This document shows positions 13,679-23,718 of a stretch of 64,000 nt of DNA, piece by piece. The position numbers were made by a program, and so were the translations under genes. The notes under the pieces were generated by a model. That model searched no databases. It saw nothing but the letters and a program-made list of their open reading frames with translations, and was not told where the DNA came from. The stretch is taken from assembly GCF_000226215.1 (NCBI RefSeq), contig NZ_AGFF01000023.1, positions 248,001 through 312,000 on the forward strand. The letters run 5' to 3'. Positions within the stretch are counted from its first letter, which is position 1, and each line of letters starts with the position of its first letter. The DNA comes from Dietzia alimentaria 72. Lineage in GTDB: Bacteria > Actinomycetota > Actinomycetes > Mycobacteriales > Mycobacteriaceae.

Positions 13679-16543
13679 ATGGCATCCACCTCGAGCACGC
13701 GGTCAACCCGTGCCCCCGGCGGCCGACGTCCGGCTTCGAAATCGGGAGCGCAGCGATCGACCAAGCCCACCCCGTCGTCAAGAAACGGCGCCACGCGGCG
13801 CGGGGCTGTCGTCTCGACACCCAAGACCACCACGCGGGGCGGTCGGCAGCCGGCCGCCCCCGCCCGCACCTCCGGCGCGTTCGGCGCCGTGGGCCGCGGT
13901 CTGGTCGGTAGCTGGGCAGCCGCGGCCCGCGGGATCGGACACGGTGTCCGGGGCCTCGGTGGTGGATCCGACGACGACAAGGTGGCTCCGCCACACAGGC
14001 GCGACGGGCTCGGACTGATACTGATCGGTGTGGCGATAATCTTCGCCGGAGCGGTGTGGTTCGGCGCGGCCGGCCCCATCGGACAGTGGATCAACACGGG
14101 GATCCGAACCGTGGTCGGAACCCCCGGCGCGCTCCTTCCGCTGCTCCTCGGCGGATGGGGCGTCCTGGTGATGGCCCGCGAGCCGCGTTCGGATGTGCAT
14201 TCACGCTGGCTCGTCGGAACCACCGTCACCGGGCTCGGTGTTCTCGGACTCTGGCACCTGGGCTCGGGCTCGCCGGCCGACCCCGACGGTGTGCGCTCCG
14301 GCGCGGGCGTTCTGGGACGGATAATCGGTGGGGCTCTGGAGACCGGGCTTTCCGTCTTCGTGGCCATTCCGTTACTGGTCCTGGTTGTGGCGTTCGGAAT
14401 TCTCGTGATCGTGGGAAGGCCGGCGCGCGAGATCCCGGCGATGGTCCGCGGCTTCTTTGGCTGGGACGGCAGCGGCGACATCGTCGATCACGACGGCTAC
14501 GACGACGAATGGGGCGAGGACGCCACCACCGCCTACCCGGTAACCGAACTCGACCAGCCCGCGGAGCCCGAACGTCCTGTCTCAAGCCGCAGTTCGCGCC
14601 GGCGTGTCTCGTCCTGGTCCGACACCCCTACGGCCGGGGAGACCGTCGAGATGCCGGCGGCTGCACGCGCAGCGACGGAGTTGGCACGGTCTGTTGACCC
14701 CACCGGTGGACCGAATCCGGAGACGGATGCGACAACCGCGCCGACCCGGCCCCCGCGCGTACCTCGCAAGCGCGCCTCGCCCGCCCCCGAGACCGCATCC
14801 GCTCCCGTAGCCATTCCGGCCGCCGATGCTGGCGCGGCCGAAACGACTGCCGGTGCTTCCGATGCAGGTACCCGGTCGACCGCCTCCGCGGCGCGCGCGC
14901 CCAGGGTGGATGCCTCGGGGGTAGAGCAGAAAAACACCCCGGCCACCCACACGGCGTCCGACAGCGATGTGGAGCGACTGGACTCCCAGACGCAGCTGCT
15001 CAGTGGCGTCGAGTACTCACTGCCGCCGCTCACGTTGCTCACCGCAGGCGACCCGCCCAAGGCGCGTAGTGAATCCAACGACCAGATGATCGAGGCGATC
15101 CAGGGTGTCCTCGAACAGTTCAAGATCGACGCCGCCGTCACGGGGTTCACACGTGGGCCCACGGTCACCCGGTACGAGGTCGAGCTCGGGCCCGGCGTAA
15201 AGGTCGAGAAGATCACCGCTCTGCATCGGAACATCGCCTACGCGGTGGCTACTGACAACGTCCGACTGCTCGCACCCATCCCGGGCAAGTCGGCCGTGGG
15301 CATCGAGGTTCCCAACCTCGACCGCGAGCTTGTTCGCCTCGCTGATGTGCTCACCGACCCGCGTACTGCCAATAAGCACAACCCGACACTCATCGGGTTG
15401 GGTAAGGACATTGAGGGCGACTTCGTCACGGCGGACCTGGCCAAGATGCCGCACCTACTGGTAGCCGGCTCTACCGGTTCAGGTAAGTCCAGCTTCGTGA
15501 ACTCCATGCTGGTCTCATTGCTCGCACGCGCCACGCCTGACGAGGTCCGCCTCATTCTGATCGACCCCAAGATGGTCGAGCTCACGCCGTACGAGGGTAT
15601 TCCGCATCTCATCACCCCGATCATCACGCAGCCGAAAAAGGCCGCGGCCGCGCTCGCATGGCTGGTCGAGGAGATGGAACAGCGGTACCAGGACATGAAG
15701 TCCACACGGGTGCGCCATATCAGTGACTTCAATGACAGGGTGAAGTCGGGGGAGATCACGACGCCGCCCGGTAGCCAACGCGAATACCGTCCGTACCCGT
15801 ACATCGTCGCGGTCGTCGACGAGCTCGCCGACCTCATGATGACGGCGCCACGGGATGTCGAGGACGCGATCGTCCGGATCACACAGAAGGCCCGCGCGGC
15901 CGGAATCCACCTGGTCCTTGCGACGCAACGTCCGTCGGTGGACGTCGTGACCGGATTGATCAAGACCAACGTTCCGTCACGACTGGCTTTCGCGACCTCG
16001 TCTCTGACCGACTCGAGGGTCATCCTCGACCAGCCCGGTGCTGAAAAACTTGTCGGCATGGGTGACGGCCTCTTCATTCCGATGGGCGCGTCGCGTCCCG
16101 TCCGTATGCAGGGCGCGTTTATCACCGACGAGGAGATCCAGGAGGTCGTGGAACACGCCAAGAACCAGGCTGAACCCGACTACGACGACACGGTGACCGC
16201 CGAGAAGGCGGACGCGAAGAAGGACATCGACGGAGACATCGGCGACGACCTCGACGACCTCTTGGCCGCCGTGGAACTGGTGGTCTCCAGCCAGTTCGGG
16301 TCGACGTCGATGCTCCAGCGCAAGTTGCGAGTGGGTTTTGCCAAGGCCGGACGACTCATGGACCTCATGGAGTCGCGCGACATCGTGGGCCCCTCCGAGG
16401 GATCCAAGGCGCGAGATGTACTGGTCAAGCCCGACGAATTGGCGTCCGTGATGTGGATGATCAAGGGCGGCACCCCGCCCGAGAGCGAGTCCGACGGCGA
16501 GCAGGCGGAACTGGACGACTCCATACACTCGCCGGTGGGCTGA
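13679..16543 (+). CDS. ftsK: DNA translocase FtsK/SpoIIIE
   Basis: A 954-residue septal DNA pump that moves chromosome ends through the closing septum. The N-terminus is a basic, R/S/A-rich tail of about 100 residues, followed by four membrane segments between roughly residues 115 and 255. A proline/alanine-rich linker comes next. The motor has Walker A GSTGSGKS near residue 598 and Walker [15 protein letters not shown]. The gamma winged-helix domain that reads KOPS-type sites occupies the last 100 residues ([20 protein letters not shown]). GTG 13670 is in frame but lies inside the promoter hexamer, so ATG 13679 is preferred. Confidence 0.95.
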   Translation: MASTSSTRSTRAPGGRRPASKSGAQRSTKPTPSSRNGATRRGAVVSTPKTTTRGGRQPAAPARTSGAFGAVGRGLVGSWAAAARGIGHGVRGLGGGSDDDKVAPPHRRDGLGLILIGVAIIFAGAVWFGAAGPIGQWINTGIRTVVGTPGALLPLLLGGWGVLVMAREPRSDVHSRWLVGTTVTGLGVLGLWHLGSGSPADPDGVRSGAGVLGRIIGGALETGLSVFVAIPLLVLVVAFGILVIVGRPAREIPAMVRGFFGWDGSGDIVDHDGYDDEWGEDATTAYPVTELDQPAEPERPVSSRSSRRRVSSWSDTPTAGETVEMPAAARAATELARSVDPTGGPNPETDATTAPTRPPRVPRKRASPAPETASAPVAIPAADAGAAETTAGASDAGTRSTASAARAPRVDASGVEQKNTPATHTASDSDVERLDSQTQLLSGVEYSLPPLTLLTAGDPPKARSESNDQMIEAIQGVLEQFKIDAAVTGFTRGPTVTRYEVELGPGVKVEKITALHRNIAYAVATDNVRLLAPIPGKSAVGIEVPNLDRELVRLADVLTDPRTANKHNPTLIGLGKDIEGDFVTADLAKMPHLLVAGSTGSGKSSFVNSMLVSLLARATPDEVRLILIDPKMVELTPYEGIPHLITPIITQPKKAAAALAWLVEEMEQRYQDMKSTRVRHISDFNDRVKSGEITTPPGSQREYRPYPYIVAVVDELADLMMTAPRDVEDAIVRITQKARAAGIHLVLATQRPSVDVVTGLIKTNVPSRLAFATSSLTDSRVILDQPGAEKLVGMGDGLFIPMGASRPVRMQGAFITDEEIQEVVEHAKNQAEPDYDDTVTAEKADAKKDIDGDIGDDLDDLLAAVELVVSSQFGSTSMLQRKLRVGFAKAGRLMDLMESRDIVGPSEGSKARDVLVKPDELASVMWMIKGGTPPESESDGEQAELDDSIHSPVG

Positions 16544-16546
16544 TCC

Positions 16547-16576
16547 CGCGTGGCCCGGCGATCGCCCGGCCACGCG
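16547..16576. terminator. bidirectional terminator between ftsK and the YciI gene
   Basis: CGCGTGGCC pairs with GGCCACGCG around a G+C-rich inner loop. It lies between two converging stop codons and could serve both strands. Confidence 0.75.
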
Positions 16577-16580
16577 GTTG

Positions 16581-16862
16581 TCAGGAGAATGCGCCGAAGA
16601 CGGGCATCCACTGCCGCACCGTGAATTCCGGAACCATTCCGCGCAGGCAGTGGGGGTCCTGCTGTACCAGCGATCGGGCCGCCTCGTCGTCGTCGGCCTC
16701 CACGAGAAGCAACGCACCGGAACCGTCCACGAACGGCCCCACCGTCACTATGGAACCTTCCGCGACGCGGGCCTCCAACCACTCCCGGTGCGCCGGCTTG
16801 TTGGCCTCGCGTTGTTCGGCGCGGGCGGCCTCGTAGCGGTAGGTGACGGCAAAGATCGGCAT
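16581..16862 (-). CDS. YciI family protein
   Basis: A 93-residue protein with the ferredoxin-like YCII fold: it opens with MPIFAVTYRY, and HREWLEARVAEGSIVTVGPF is the family core (REWLEARVAEGSIVTVGPF). ATG 16862 has GGGAG upstream on the minus strand. YCII proteins are small, usually dimeric, and mostly of unknown activity; some are dehydrochlorinase-like domains. It converges on ftsK and is divergent from pgsA. Confidence 0.8.
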   Translation of the reverse strand: MPIFAVTYRYEAARAEQREANKPAHREWLEARVAEGSIVTVGPFVDGSGALLLVEADDDEAARSLVQQDPHCLRGMVPEFTVRQWMPVFGAFS

Positions 16863-16931
16863 CGGGTTGACTCCCTGTGGTTCGAGACATCGGGGATGAT
16901 GTTCGATCAAGGGTATTCGTGAGCCTCTCGC

Positions 16932-16937
16932 TAAGGT
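16932..16937 (+). promoter_or_regulatory. -10 element TAAGGT, leaderless pgsA
   Basis: TAAGGT ends 6 bases before GTG 16944, a standard leaderless spacing. Confidence 0.55.
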
Positions 16938-16943
16938 GTGGGG

Positions 16944-17552
16944 GTGACTGCTTCCACGTCCGAGGACGGCTCCCGACCCGTCGAGGTCCGAGTGCTCAAC
17001 ATCGCGAATGTGCTCACCATGCTTCGCATCCTGTTGGTGCCGGTGTTCGTCGTGGTGTTCTTCAACGACGGCGCCGAAGACGCGTGGTGGCGCGTGGGCG
17101 CCTTCGTCGTGTTCGCCGTAGCCATGTTCACCGATTACGTCGACGGGTACCTCGCCCGCAGGCTCGGGCTGGTTACCGACTTCGGCAAAATCGCCGACCC
17201 CATTGCCGACAAGGCGCTGATTGCCGCGGCCATGATTTCGCTGTCCTTGGTCCACGAACTGTTCTGGTGGGTCACCGTGGTGATCCTGGTCCGCGAAGTC
17301 GGTATCACCCTGTGGCGGCTGTTCGGCGTGGACCACGTGGTGGCCGCCAGTAAGGGCGGCAAACTCAAGACTGTCACCCAGACCGTGGGGCTGGGCATGC
17401 TCATCCTTCCGCTTCCGCACTGGTTCTGGCCGATCGAGTGGGCGGTGATGGGCGTCGCCGTGGCTTTGACCGTCTACACGGGAATCGACTACTTGGTGAA
17501 GGCTCGCCGCGCTGCTGACGCCGCCCGGGAGTCACATGACACGCCCGCATGA
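16944..17552 (+). CDS. pgsA: CDP-alcohol phosphatidyltransferase (PgsA-type)
   Basis: A 202-residue membrane enzyme predicted to make phosphatidylglycerol phosphate from CDP-diacylglycerol and glycerol 3-phosphate. The full CDP-OH-P signature D-x2-DG-x2-AR-x8-G-x3-D-x3-D is visible in DYVDGYLARRLG and DFGKIADPIADK. Several hydrophobic helices surround it. GTG 16944 is chosen for its distance from the hexamer; GTG 16938 in frame is possible. cinA overlaps the end by 17 bases. The order pgsA-cinA-clgR is conserved in Corynebacterium. Confidence 0.9.
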   Translation: MTASTSEDGSRPVEVRVLNIANVLTMLRILLVPVFVVVFFNDGAEDAWWRVGAFVVFAVAMFTDYVDGYLARRLGLVTDFGKIADPIADKALIAAAMISLSLVHELFWWVTVVILVREVGITLWRLFGVDHVVAASKGGKLKTVTQTVGLGMLILPLPHWFWPIEWAVMGVAVALTVYTGIDYLVKARRAADAARESHDTPA

Positions 17553-18069
17553 GCCGAATGCCCGGGCCGTCGACGTCGTGGAGGCGTTCCGGTCCCGGGG
17601 TTGGACCCTGGCGACCGCCGAATCTCTGACCGCGGGCCTGCTCGCCGCAACTGTCGCGGAGGTTCCCGGCGCAAGCGCGGTGTTGCGTGGAGGTCTGATC
17701 GTCTACGCCACCGATCTCAAGCACGACCTCGCGAATGTGCCGACGGCGGTGCTGAAGCGATACGGAGCGGTGTCTCCCGAGACCGCGCAGGCGTTGGCCG
17801 CAGGCGCGGCTGAGCGATGCGGTGCCGACGTCGGGGTGGGACTGACAGGGGTGGCAGGGCCGGACCGTCAGGAAGGAAAGCCATCCGGAACCGTGTACCT
17901 CGGCCTGTGTGCGCCGGGACTGGAGCCGTGGGCCGTCCCCCTCCGATTGGACGGTGACCGCCATCGGATCCGCCGCACCGCCGTCGATGCGGCTTTGGAA
18001 CAGATCGTGCTGCTGACCGGGGGAGTGGACAACGTGAATCACGGTGGCGGGAACGTTTCCGGCAGTTGA
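17536..18069 (+). CDS. cinA: CinA-type nicotinamide-nucleotide amidohydrolase domain protein
   Basis: A 177-residue protein consisting only of the CinA C-terminal (PncC-like) domain, which deamidates NMN in NAD recycling. Family motifs are [21 protein letters not shown] (core [17 protein letters not shown]) and [17 protein letters not shown]. The N-terminal molybdopterin-binding-like domain of longer CinA proteins is absent, as in many Actinobacteria. ATG 17536 is preceded by GGGAG and overlaps the pgsA end. Confidence 0.88.
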   Translation: MTRPHEPNARAVDVVEAFRSRGWTLATAESLTAGLLAATVAEVPGASAVLRGGLIVYATDLKHDLANVPTAVLKRYGAVSPETAQALAAGAAERCGADVGVGLTGVAGPDRQEGKPSGTVYLGLCAPGLEPWAVPLRLDGDRHRIRRTAVDAALEQIVLLTGGVDNVNHGGGNVSGS

Positions 18070-18085
18070 TGCGTTATACCCCGTG

Positions 18086-18400
18086 ATGCCGAACATCCAG
18101 ATGACCACGCTGCCCCGACCGGACCACCGGAGCGGGCCACCTCTGCTGCGCGAGACTCTCGGGAACGTACTGCGTGGACTACGCGGCGAGACCGGTCGCA
18201 CGCTGCGGGACGTGGCCGACGCCGCCCGGGTGAGTCCCGGCTACCTCTCGGAGATCGAACGCGGCCGCAAGGAGGCCTCGAGCGAACTCCTCGCCTCGAT
18301 CTCCGGCGCCCTTGACGTCTCTCTGGGCGAGATTCTCATCCGCGCGGCTTTCGAGGTCTCACCCCCCGGGACTATCACCGACCCCGTGCTCGCGGCCTGA
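18086..18400 (+). CDS. clgR: XRE-family regulator ClgR
   Basis: A 104-residue single-domain regulator. [21 protein letters not shown] is a clear helix-turn-helix (core [16 protein letters not shown]) nearly identical in pattern to ClgR, which activates clp protease genes and the phage-shock gene pspA in related bacteria. GTG 18083, ATG 18086 and ATG 18101 are all in frame and none has a clear ribosome-binding sequence. A TTATAC box at 18074-18079 would suit a leaderless ATG 18086. It starts 16 bases after cinA and is followed by a hairpin and pspA. Confidence 0.88.
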   Translation: MPNIQMTTLPRPDHRSGPPLLRETLGNVLRGLRGETGRTLRDVADAARVSPGYLSEIERGRKEASSELLASISGALDVSLGEILIRAAFEVSPPGTITDPVLAA

Positions 18401-18404
18401 GCTC

Positions 18405-18423
18405 CGGCGGGTGACGCCCGCCG
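18405..18423 (+). terminator. short hairpin between clgR and pspA
   Basis: CGGCGGG (18405-18411) pairs with CCCGCCG (18417-18423), loop TGACG. There is no T-run; it may be a weak terminator or set relative expression of the two genes. A TACCGT hexamer at 18446-18451 could start a pspA transcript. Confidence 0.4.
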
Positions 18424-18496
18424 CTCGCCCGTCGGCGTTGTTCGGTACCGTGGTATCGACCCGTCGTCCGAATCGGCAGAAGGACACTACGCAGCG

Positions 18497-19324
18497 ATGG
18501 CCAATCCATTCACCAAGGCATGGCGCTACCTGATGGCGTTGTTCGATTCGAAGATCGACGAGAAGGCCGATCCCAAGGTCCAGATCCAGCAGGCTATCGC
18601 CGACGCCCAGCGTCAGCATCAGCAACTGTCCCAGCAGGCGGCTGCCGTCATCGGCAATCAGCGCCAGCTGGAGATGAAGCTCAATCGCCAGCTCGCCGAT
18701 ATCGAGAAGTTGCAGGGCTCGACCCGGCAGGCTCTCCAGATGTCCGAGCAGGCTCACCAGAACGGCGATGTGCAGAAGGCGACGGAGTACGAGAACGCCG
18801 CCGAGGCGTTTGCTGCTCAGCTCGTGACTGCTGAGCAGAACGTCGAAGACCTCAAGGGGCTGCACGACCAGTCATTGCAGGCGGCGGGCCAGGCCAAGAA
18901 GGCCGTCGAACAGAATGCGATGGTGTTGCAGCAGAGGGTCGCCGAGCGAACGAAGCTCCTGAGCCAGCTCGAGCAGGCGAAGATGCAGGAGCAGGTCAGT
19001 GCCTCATTGCAGTCGATGTCCGAGGTGTCTTCCGGTGGCAACACCCCGAACTTGGACCAGGTGCGCGACAAGATCGAGCGCCGCTACGCCAACGCATTAG
19101 GATCCGCAGAGCTCGCACAAAATTCCGTTCAGGGACGCATGCTCGAGGTCGAGCAGGCCTCGACGCAGATGGCGGGCCACAGTCGACTCGAGCAGATCCG
19201 TGCGTCAATGAAGGCCGAGGGTGGGCAACTCGGCCAGGGCACCGGCTCTGCCGGTCAATTGGGGCAGGGGCAGGCCCAGCCGTCCACACCGCCGCAGCAG
19301 CAGGCGCAGACCGAACAACAGTGA
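18497..19324 (+). CDS. pspA: PspA/IM30 family membrane-stress protein
   Basis: A 275-residue, mostly coiled-coil peripheral membrane protein that protects the envelope under stress. [27 protein letters not shown] holds the family's N-terminal amphipathic helix (core [19 protein letters not shown]), and the long Q/A/E-rich helices follow. The tail after residue 245 is glutamine- and glycine-rich and likely disordered. Length matches the mycobacterial 35-kDa antigen. It lies next to clgR as in mycobacteria, but a terminator and unrelated genes follow where PspM and PspN would be. Confidence 0.93.
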   Translation: MANPFTKAWRYLMALFDSKIDEKADPKVQIQQAIADAQRQHQQLSQQAAAVIGNQRQLEMKLNRQLADIEKLQGSTRQALQMSEQAHQNGDVQKATEYENAAEAFAAQLVTAEQNVEDLKGLHDQSLQAAGQAKKAVEQNAMVLQQRVAERTKLLSQLEQAKMQEQVSASLQSMSEVSSGGNTPNLDQVRDKIERRYANALGSAELAQNSVQGRMLEVEQASTQMAGHSRLEQIRASMKAEGGQLGQGTGSAGQLGQGQAQPSTPPQQQAQTEQQ

Positions 19325-19336
19325 TCTGACAGGTAG

Positions 19337-19366
19337 CGGGCCGTCGGCGGGTTTGCCGACGGCCCG
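19337..19366 (+). terminator. pspA terminator
   Basis: Perfect 12-bp stem CGGGCCGTCGGC / GCCGACGGCCCG with loop GGGTTT, followed by TTGTCGTC. It begins 13 bases after the pspA stop. Confidence 0.88.
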
Positions 19367-19393
19367 TTGTCGTCCCAAACGGAGGAGGGGCAG

Positions 19394-19588
19394 GTGACTC
19401 TCACCGAGTTTCAGGCCAGGACCGTCGAGGCTTTCGGCGATCTTCGGGCCGACCACTTGATCCGCACACACAATCTGGCTGCCTGCGGTGGTCAGACGGC
19501 GCAGGAGGCGATCGATGCGGGGCAGTCCGTGAAACAGGTCTGGCTGGCCCTGTGCAGTGAGTTCGATGTCTCCGAACATTTGCGCTAA
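19394..19588 (+). CDS. DUF3046 small protein
   Basis: A 64-residue protein with the compact helical DUF3046 pattern: LTEFQARTVEAFGDLRADHL, TAQEAIDAG and KQVWLALCSEFDVSEHLR. GTG 19394 is preceded by GGAGGAGGGG. It lies just before recA in mycobacteria too, but its function is unknown. The recA SOS promoter lies between them, so SOS control probably does not extend to it. Confidence 0.82.
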   Translation: MTLTEFQARTVEAFGDLRADHLIRTHNLAACGGQTAQEAIDAGQSVKQVWLALCSEFDVSEHLR

Positions 19589-19616
19589 CCGTTCCCGGGC
19601 GGCGTGTCGTTCGCTC

Positions 19617-19639
19617 TCGAACACCCGTTCGCCTATAGT
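19617..19639 (+). promoter_or_regulatory. recA SOS box and -10 element
   Basis: TCGAACACCCGTTCGC (19617-19632) matches the actinobacterial LexA box TCGAAC-N4-GTTCGA at 11 of 12 defined positions. It directly abuts TATAGT (19634-19639), a good -10 box, so LexA bound here would block RNA polymerase. The resulting leader of recA is about 170 bases. Confidence 0.88.
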
Positions 19640-19814
19640 GGGATGGACATGACGACGGGTTGCCGTTATCCACACGGCGTCGTCCCTCCACAGGGAGCGG
19701 TCGCCGGGCCTCGTAGGACGATTCGTGTCGTACCCGGCCCGTAACGTCCGCGAGTGATGACCACACAGACCGATCGGCGGCGTGCCGGGGGTCGAGCACG
19801 AACGGAGCAGGCAC

Positions 19815-20918
19815 ATGGCAGCTAAGGCCAAGACAAGCACGGGTAAGCCCGGAGTCGCACAAAATCGTGAGCAGGCACTGGAGCTTGCTCTGGCTCAGAT
19901 CGACAAAGCCTACGGCAAGGGCTCCGTCATGCGACTGGGCGACGACAACCGGCCCCCCATTCAAGTCATTCCTTCGGGTGCATTGTCCCTCGACGTCGCC
20001 TTGGGTGTGGGCGGCTTTCCCCGTGGCCGCGTCGTCGAGATCTACGGCCCAGAGTCCTCGGGTAAGACCACTGTCGCTCTGCACGCTGTAGCCAATGCCC
20101 AGGCTGCTGGCGGGATCGCGGCGTTCATCGACGCGGAGCACGCGCTCGATCCCGAGTACGCCCGCAAACTCGGCGTAGATACGGACAACCTGATCGTTTC
20201 GCAGCCCGACACCGGTGAGCAGGCGCTCGAGATCGCCGACATGCTCGTCAAGTCAGGTGCGATCGACATCCTGGTGATCGACTCCGTGGCGGCGCTGGTC
20301 CCGCGTGCGGAGATCGAGGGTGAGATGGGCGACAGCCACGTGGGTTTGCAGGCCCGGCTCATGAGCCAGGCGCTCCGGAAGATGACTGGCGCGTTGCACA
20401 ACACCGGCACCACCGCTGTATTCATCAACCAGCTCCGCGAGAAGATCGGTGTGATGTTCGGCTCGCCCGAGACCACCACCGGTGGTAAGGCCCTGAAGTT
20501 CTACGCATCCGTGCGGCTGGACGTCCGCCGAATCGAGACCTTGAAGGACGGTGCCGATGCAGTTGGTAACCGAACCAAGGTGAAGGTCGTCAAGAACAAG
20601 GTCGCACCGCCGTTCAAGATCGCCGAGTTCGACATCATCTACGGCGAGGGCATCAGCCGCGAGGGCTCGCTCATCGACATGGGGGTGGACAACGGGTTCA
20701 TCAAGAAGTCCGGATCGTGGTTCACATATGGTCCGGACCAGCTCGGTCAAGGTAAGGAGAATGCCCGCCGGTATCTTAAGGACAACCCGTCAGTCCGCGA
20801 TGAGATCGAGCGAAAGATCTTGGACAAGCTCAACATCGGTGCCGGCGCGGAACTCGCGGAGATCGAGGCGGAGTCTGACGAGGACGCGCCGATCGACGTG
20901 GTGCCCGTCGAGTTCTGA
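19815..20918 (+). CDS. recA: recombinase RecA
   Basis: A 367-residue recombinase and LexA coprotease. Walker A GPESSGKT lies at 78-85; [21 protein letters not shown] gives Walker B and loop 1 (core [13 protein letters not shown]), and [20 protein letters not shown] gives the loop 2 region (core [16 protein letters not shown]). It is continuous and carries no intein, unlike Mycobacterium tuberculosis RecA. ATG 19815 follows GGAG with 7 bases between. recX starts on the last base of its stop codon. Confidence 0.98.
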   Translation: MAAKAKTSTGKPGVAQNREQALELALAQIDKAYGKGSVMRLGDDNRPPIQVIPSGALSLDVALGVGGFPRGRVVEIYGPESSGKTTVALHAVANAQAAGGIAAFIDAEHALDPEYARKLGVDTDNLIVSQPDTGEQALEIADMLVKSGAIDILVIDSVAALVPRAEIEGEMGDSHVGLQARLMSQALRKMTGALHNTGTTAVFINQLREKIGVMFGSPETTTGGKALKFYASVRLDVRRIETLKDGADAVGNRTKVKVVKNKVAPPFKIAEFDIIYGEGISREGSLIDMGVDNGFIKKSGSWFTYGPDQLGQGKENARRYLKDNPSVRDEIERKILDKLNIGAGAELAEIEAESDEDAPIDVVPVEF

Positions 20919-21526
20919 TGACCATTTCTGGTCGCCGAGGCGTCGGGTCGGACGAACCTGTGGATGCAGACGATCTCCGCGCCGCCATCGCCGCCGTGGA
21001 GTCACGCCCCTCAGGCTCGTCGGACCTGCCGCCCTTGGCTCCCGAAGCCCATGAGGCAGCCGCGGCAGCTTTGCGCCTTCTGCGGTACCGGCCGCGTAGC
21101 GAGCACGAGCTCCGAGAACGGCTGCTCGCCAGAGAGTATGCCCCGGAAGCGGTCGACGAGGCTGTGAGCCGTCTCAGGGTGTGGGGTCTTGTCGACGACG
21201 CGGAGTTCGCCGAAGAATGGGTTCGTGGTCGGCGGCGCAGGCGCGGACGGTCGCGGGGCGCACTCGAACGCGAACTCCGGAACAAGGGTGTGGCCGAGAG
21301 GCATATCACGGGCGCGGTGGCAAACATCGACGATTCGGACGATCGCGAACAGGCCACGGAGCTCGTGAGGGCGCGCCTGGCACGCAAGCCCGCCTCCAGT
21401 CAATCCGTGGCCGATCTCCAGGGGGAGAAGCGGAGGCTCCTGGCCTATCTGGCCAGGCGGGGCTATCCGACGGGGTTGGCGATGTCGGTGGTCAACGCCG
21501 AATTGGCGGCCTACGCCTCGTGCTGA
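20918..21526 (+). CDS. recX: regulatory protein RecX
   Basis: A 202-residue modulator that limits RecA filament growth. [44 protein letters not shown] and the repeated three-helix units that follow are typical RecX (core [14 protein letters not shown]). An acidic N-terminal extension of about 45 residues precedes the core. ATG 20918 uses the last A of the recA TGA, so translation is coupled. The recA-recX order is the usual one. Confidence 0.93.
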   Translation: MTISGRRGVGSDEPVDADDLRAAIAAVESRPSGSSDLPPLAPEAHEAAAAALRLLRYRPRSEHELRERLLAREYAPEAVDEAVSRLRVWGLVDDAEFAEEWVRGRRRRRGRSRGALERELRNKGVAERHITGAVANIDDSDDREQATELVRARLARKPASSQSVADLQGEKRRLLAYLARRGYPTGLAMSVVNAELAAYASC

Positions 21527-21527
21527 G

Positions 21528-21533
21528 TACCCT
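21528..21533 (+). promoter_or_regulatory. -10 element TACCCT, leaderless miaB
   Basis: TACCCT lies just after the recX stop and 7 bases before GTG 21541. Confidence 0.45.
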
Positions 21534-21540
21534 GGCCTGC

Positions 21541-23133
21541 GTGGATTCTCTCGTAACCGACCTGCAGCCGGCGGAGGAGGGCGCTCTCACGGAGGGCGTC
21601 GACGGACGCACCTATCAGGTACGCACTTTCGGATGTCAGATGAACGTTCATGACTCCGAACGGCTTTCCGGCGTGCTCGACGCCGCCGGATACGTGCCCT
21701 TTCAGGGCGACGCCGATCCCTCGACCGGTCAGCTTCCCGACCTCGTAGTGTTCAATACCTGCGCTGTTCGCGAAAATGCGGACAACCGCCTGTACGGCAC
21801 GCTCGGGAACCTACGACCGTGGAAGGACGCAAATCCGCGATTACAGATTGCGGTCGGTGGTTGCCTGGCGCAGAAAGACAAAGATGTCGTGGTCTCCCGG
21901 GCCCCATGGGTGGACGTGGTCTTTGGAACTCACAACCTCGGTCACCTGCCGACCCTCCTCGACCGGTCGCGCCACAACCAGCGTGCTGAGATCGAGATAG
22001 CAGATTCCCTCCAGCATTTCCCGTCGACGTTGCCGGCGACACGCGAATCGGCGTACGCCGGCTGGGTGTCCGTCTCCGTCGGCTGTAACAACACCTGCAC
22101 CTTCTGCATTGTGCCCTCCCTGCGGGGCAAAGAAGTCGACCGTAGACCAGGAGAGGTCCTGGCCGAGATGCAGGCACTCGCCGACGAAGGGGTTCTCGAG
22201 GTCACCCTGCTCGGACAGAACGTCAATGCCTACGGTCGGTCTTTCCACGATCTCGAGGAGCCGTCCGACAAGGGAGCCTTCGCTAAACTGCTCCGCGCCG
22301 CTGGCCGGATCGAGGGGATCGAACGTATAAGGTTCACCTCGCCACACCCGGCTGAGTTCACTGATGACGTGATCGAGGCGATGGCCTCCACTCCCACGGT
22401 ATGTCCCCAACTGCACATGCCGCTTCAATCCGGATCCGACAGGGTACTGCGTGCGATGCGGCGATCGTACAGATCGGAAAAATTTCTCGGGATCCTGGAC
22501 CGCGTCAGGGTGGCGATGCCCCACGCCGCGATCACGACCGACATCATCGTCGGGTTCCCCGGTGAGACCGAAGAGGATTTTCAGGCCACCCTTGACGTCG
22601 TCGAGAAGGCCCGCTTCAGCAGTGCATTCACCTTCCAATACTCGCCGCGCCCGGGTACTCCGGCGGCGACCATGGCGGACCAAGTCCCCAAAGCCGTCGT
22701 GCAGGAACGTTACGAACGGTTGATTGATCTTCAGGACCGGATCACCCTAGAGGAGAACCAGAAGCAGGTCGGAGGCGTCGTCGAACTGCTCGTGACCGCC
22801 GACCAGGGTCGAAAAGACGCCGCGACTGCCCGGATGACCGGCAGGGCTCGCGACGGTCGACTCGTCCACTTCGCTCCGATCGGCGACCAGATCGGGCCCG
22901 TCAGGCCGGGCGACATGATCACCACATCGATCACCAGGGCGGCGCCGTCGCATCTGCTCGCAGACGATGGCGTCTTGAGCCATCGCAGGACCCGCGCGGG
23001 TGACCGCCACGAGGCGGGCGAGAAGCCGGAGACACCACCGATCGGCGTCGGACTGGGCCTTCCCACACTCCGACGTGACACCGGCGTGGTCGAAATCGAC
23101 GCCGACACCACCGAGAAGGGATGCCACACGTGA
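21541..23133 (+). CDS. miaB: tRNA-2-methylthio-N6-dimethylallyladenosine synthase
   Basis: A 530-residue radical-SAM methylthiotransferase acting on A37 of tRNAs after MiaA. The auxiliary cluster cysteines are C32, C74 and C108 ([21 protein letters not shown]). The radical-SAM motif CNNTCTFC gives C182, C186 and C189. A TRAM domain follows near residues 400-465, and a 60-residue charged tail ends the protein. GTG 21541 fits the leaderless hexamer; GTG 21520 in frame overlaps recX and is an alternative. miaA is 2.8 kb downstream. Confidence 0.94.
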   Translation: MDSLVTDLQPAEEGALTEGVDGRTYQVRTFGCQMNVHDSERLSGVLDAAGYVPFQGDADPSTGQLPDLVVFNTCAVRENADNRLYGTLGNLRPWKDANPRLQIAVGGCLAQKDKDVVVSRAPWVDVVFGTHNLGHLPTLLDRSRHNQRAEIEIADSLQHFPSTLPATRESAYAGWVSVSVGCNNTCTFCIVPSLRGKEVDRRPGEVLAEMQALADEGVLEVTLLGQNVNAYGRSFHDLEEPSDKGAFAKLLRAAGRIEGIERIRFTSPHPAEFTDDVIEAMASTPTVCPQLHMPLQSGSDRVLRAMRRSYRSEKFLGILDRVRVAMPHAAITTDIIVGFPGETEEDFQATLDVVEKARFSSAFTFQYSPRPGTPAATMADQVPKAVVQERYERLIDLQDRITLEENQKQVGGVVELLVTADQGRKDAATARMTGRARDGRLVHFAPIGDQIGPVRPGDMITTSITRAAPSHLLADDGVLSHRRTRAGDRHEAGEKPETPPIGVGLGLPTLRRDTGVVEIDADTTEKGCHT

Positions 23134-23702
23134 GCACCGAAGATCGGCCCGACCCCATCGCGGGGATTATGGAAGTCACACAGAAGGCCGAGTCGGACCT
23201 ACGGAACAAGGACCGGGTTCTCGGCCGCACCCTTGTGATCGGTAAGGCCTACCTCGTGTCTGCGGTCCTGATCGTGCTGCTTGCGGTAGCGCTTGCGCTG
23301 CCACACAGTGCGGGCGTCCGAGGGTTCGACGTACTGTTTTTCACCGATGTCGCCCGTGAGCAACAGACGTCACTGCCTTCGCACCTGTTCGTGCTTCTCT
23401 ATTCCGTCGGCACCATCCTGTTCGGCGGCACGATGATCCTCACCCAGAAATGGTGGGCGGCCGGGATCGCGTGGAGTGCGACATGTGTGGCTGCCGTCTA
23501 TGGGGTCCTCGCGATCTGGCTTCGGCAGTCCGGTCGTGGACCGAACCCGGATTTCGAGAACTTCGGCGCGCCGGGGATCGGGCTCTATATCAGCGAGATC
23601 CTCGTCTTCCTGCTGGTGGGTTTCCTCGCCGCCGTGCTGTGGGCGCGGGTCCCGGAGCAGCGTGTGCTCGAGGAGTCCGCGCGCCACGGCGACGGCGAAT
23701 GA
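23130..23702 (+). CDS. conserved four-helix membrane protein
   Basis: A 190-residue integral membrane protein with about four hydrophobic segments (near 38-58, 83-105, 110-132 and 152-175), a short cytoplasmic N-terminus and a charged C-terminus. GTG 23130 overlaps the miaB stop as GTGA and has AAGGGA 10 bases upstream; ATG 23121 would leave no such spacing. A membrane protein follows miaB in mycobacteria as well. No function is recognised. Confidence 0.78.
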   Translation: MSTEDRPDPIAGIMEVTQKAESDLRNKDRVLGRTLVIGKAYLVSAVLIVLLAVALALPHSAGVRGFDVLFFTDVAREQQTSLPSHLFVLLYSVGTILFGGTMILTQKWWAAGIAWSATCVAAVYGVLAIWLRQSGRGPNPDFENFGAPGIGLYISEILVFLLVGFLAAVLWARVPEQRVLEESARHGDGE

Positions 23703-23718
23703 CCCAGATCGCCAGCGT

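Noticed and set aside
19815-20918. Intein in recA, as in Mycobacterium tuberculosis
   Set aside because: The recA frame is continuous and of ordinary length.
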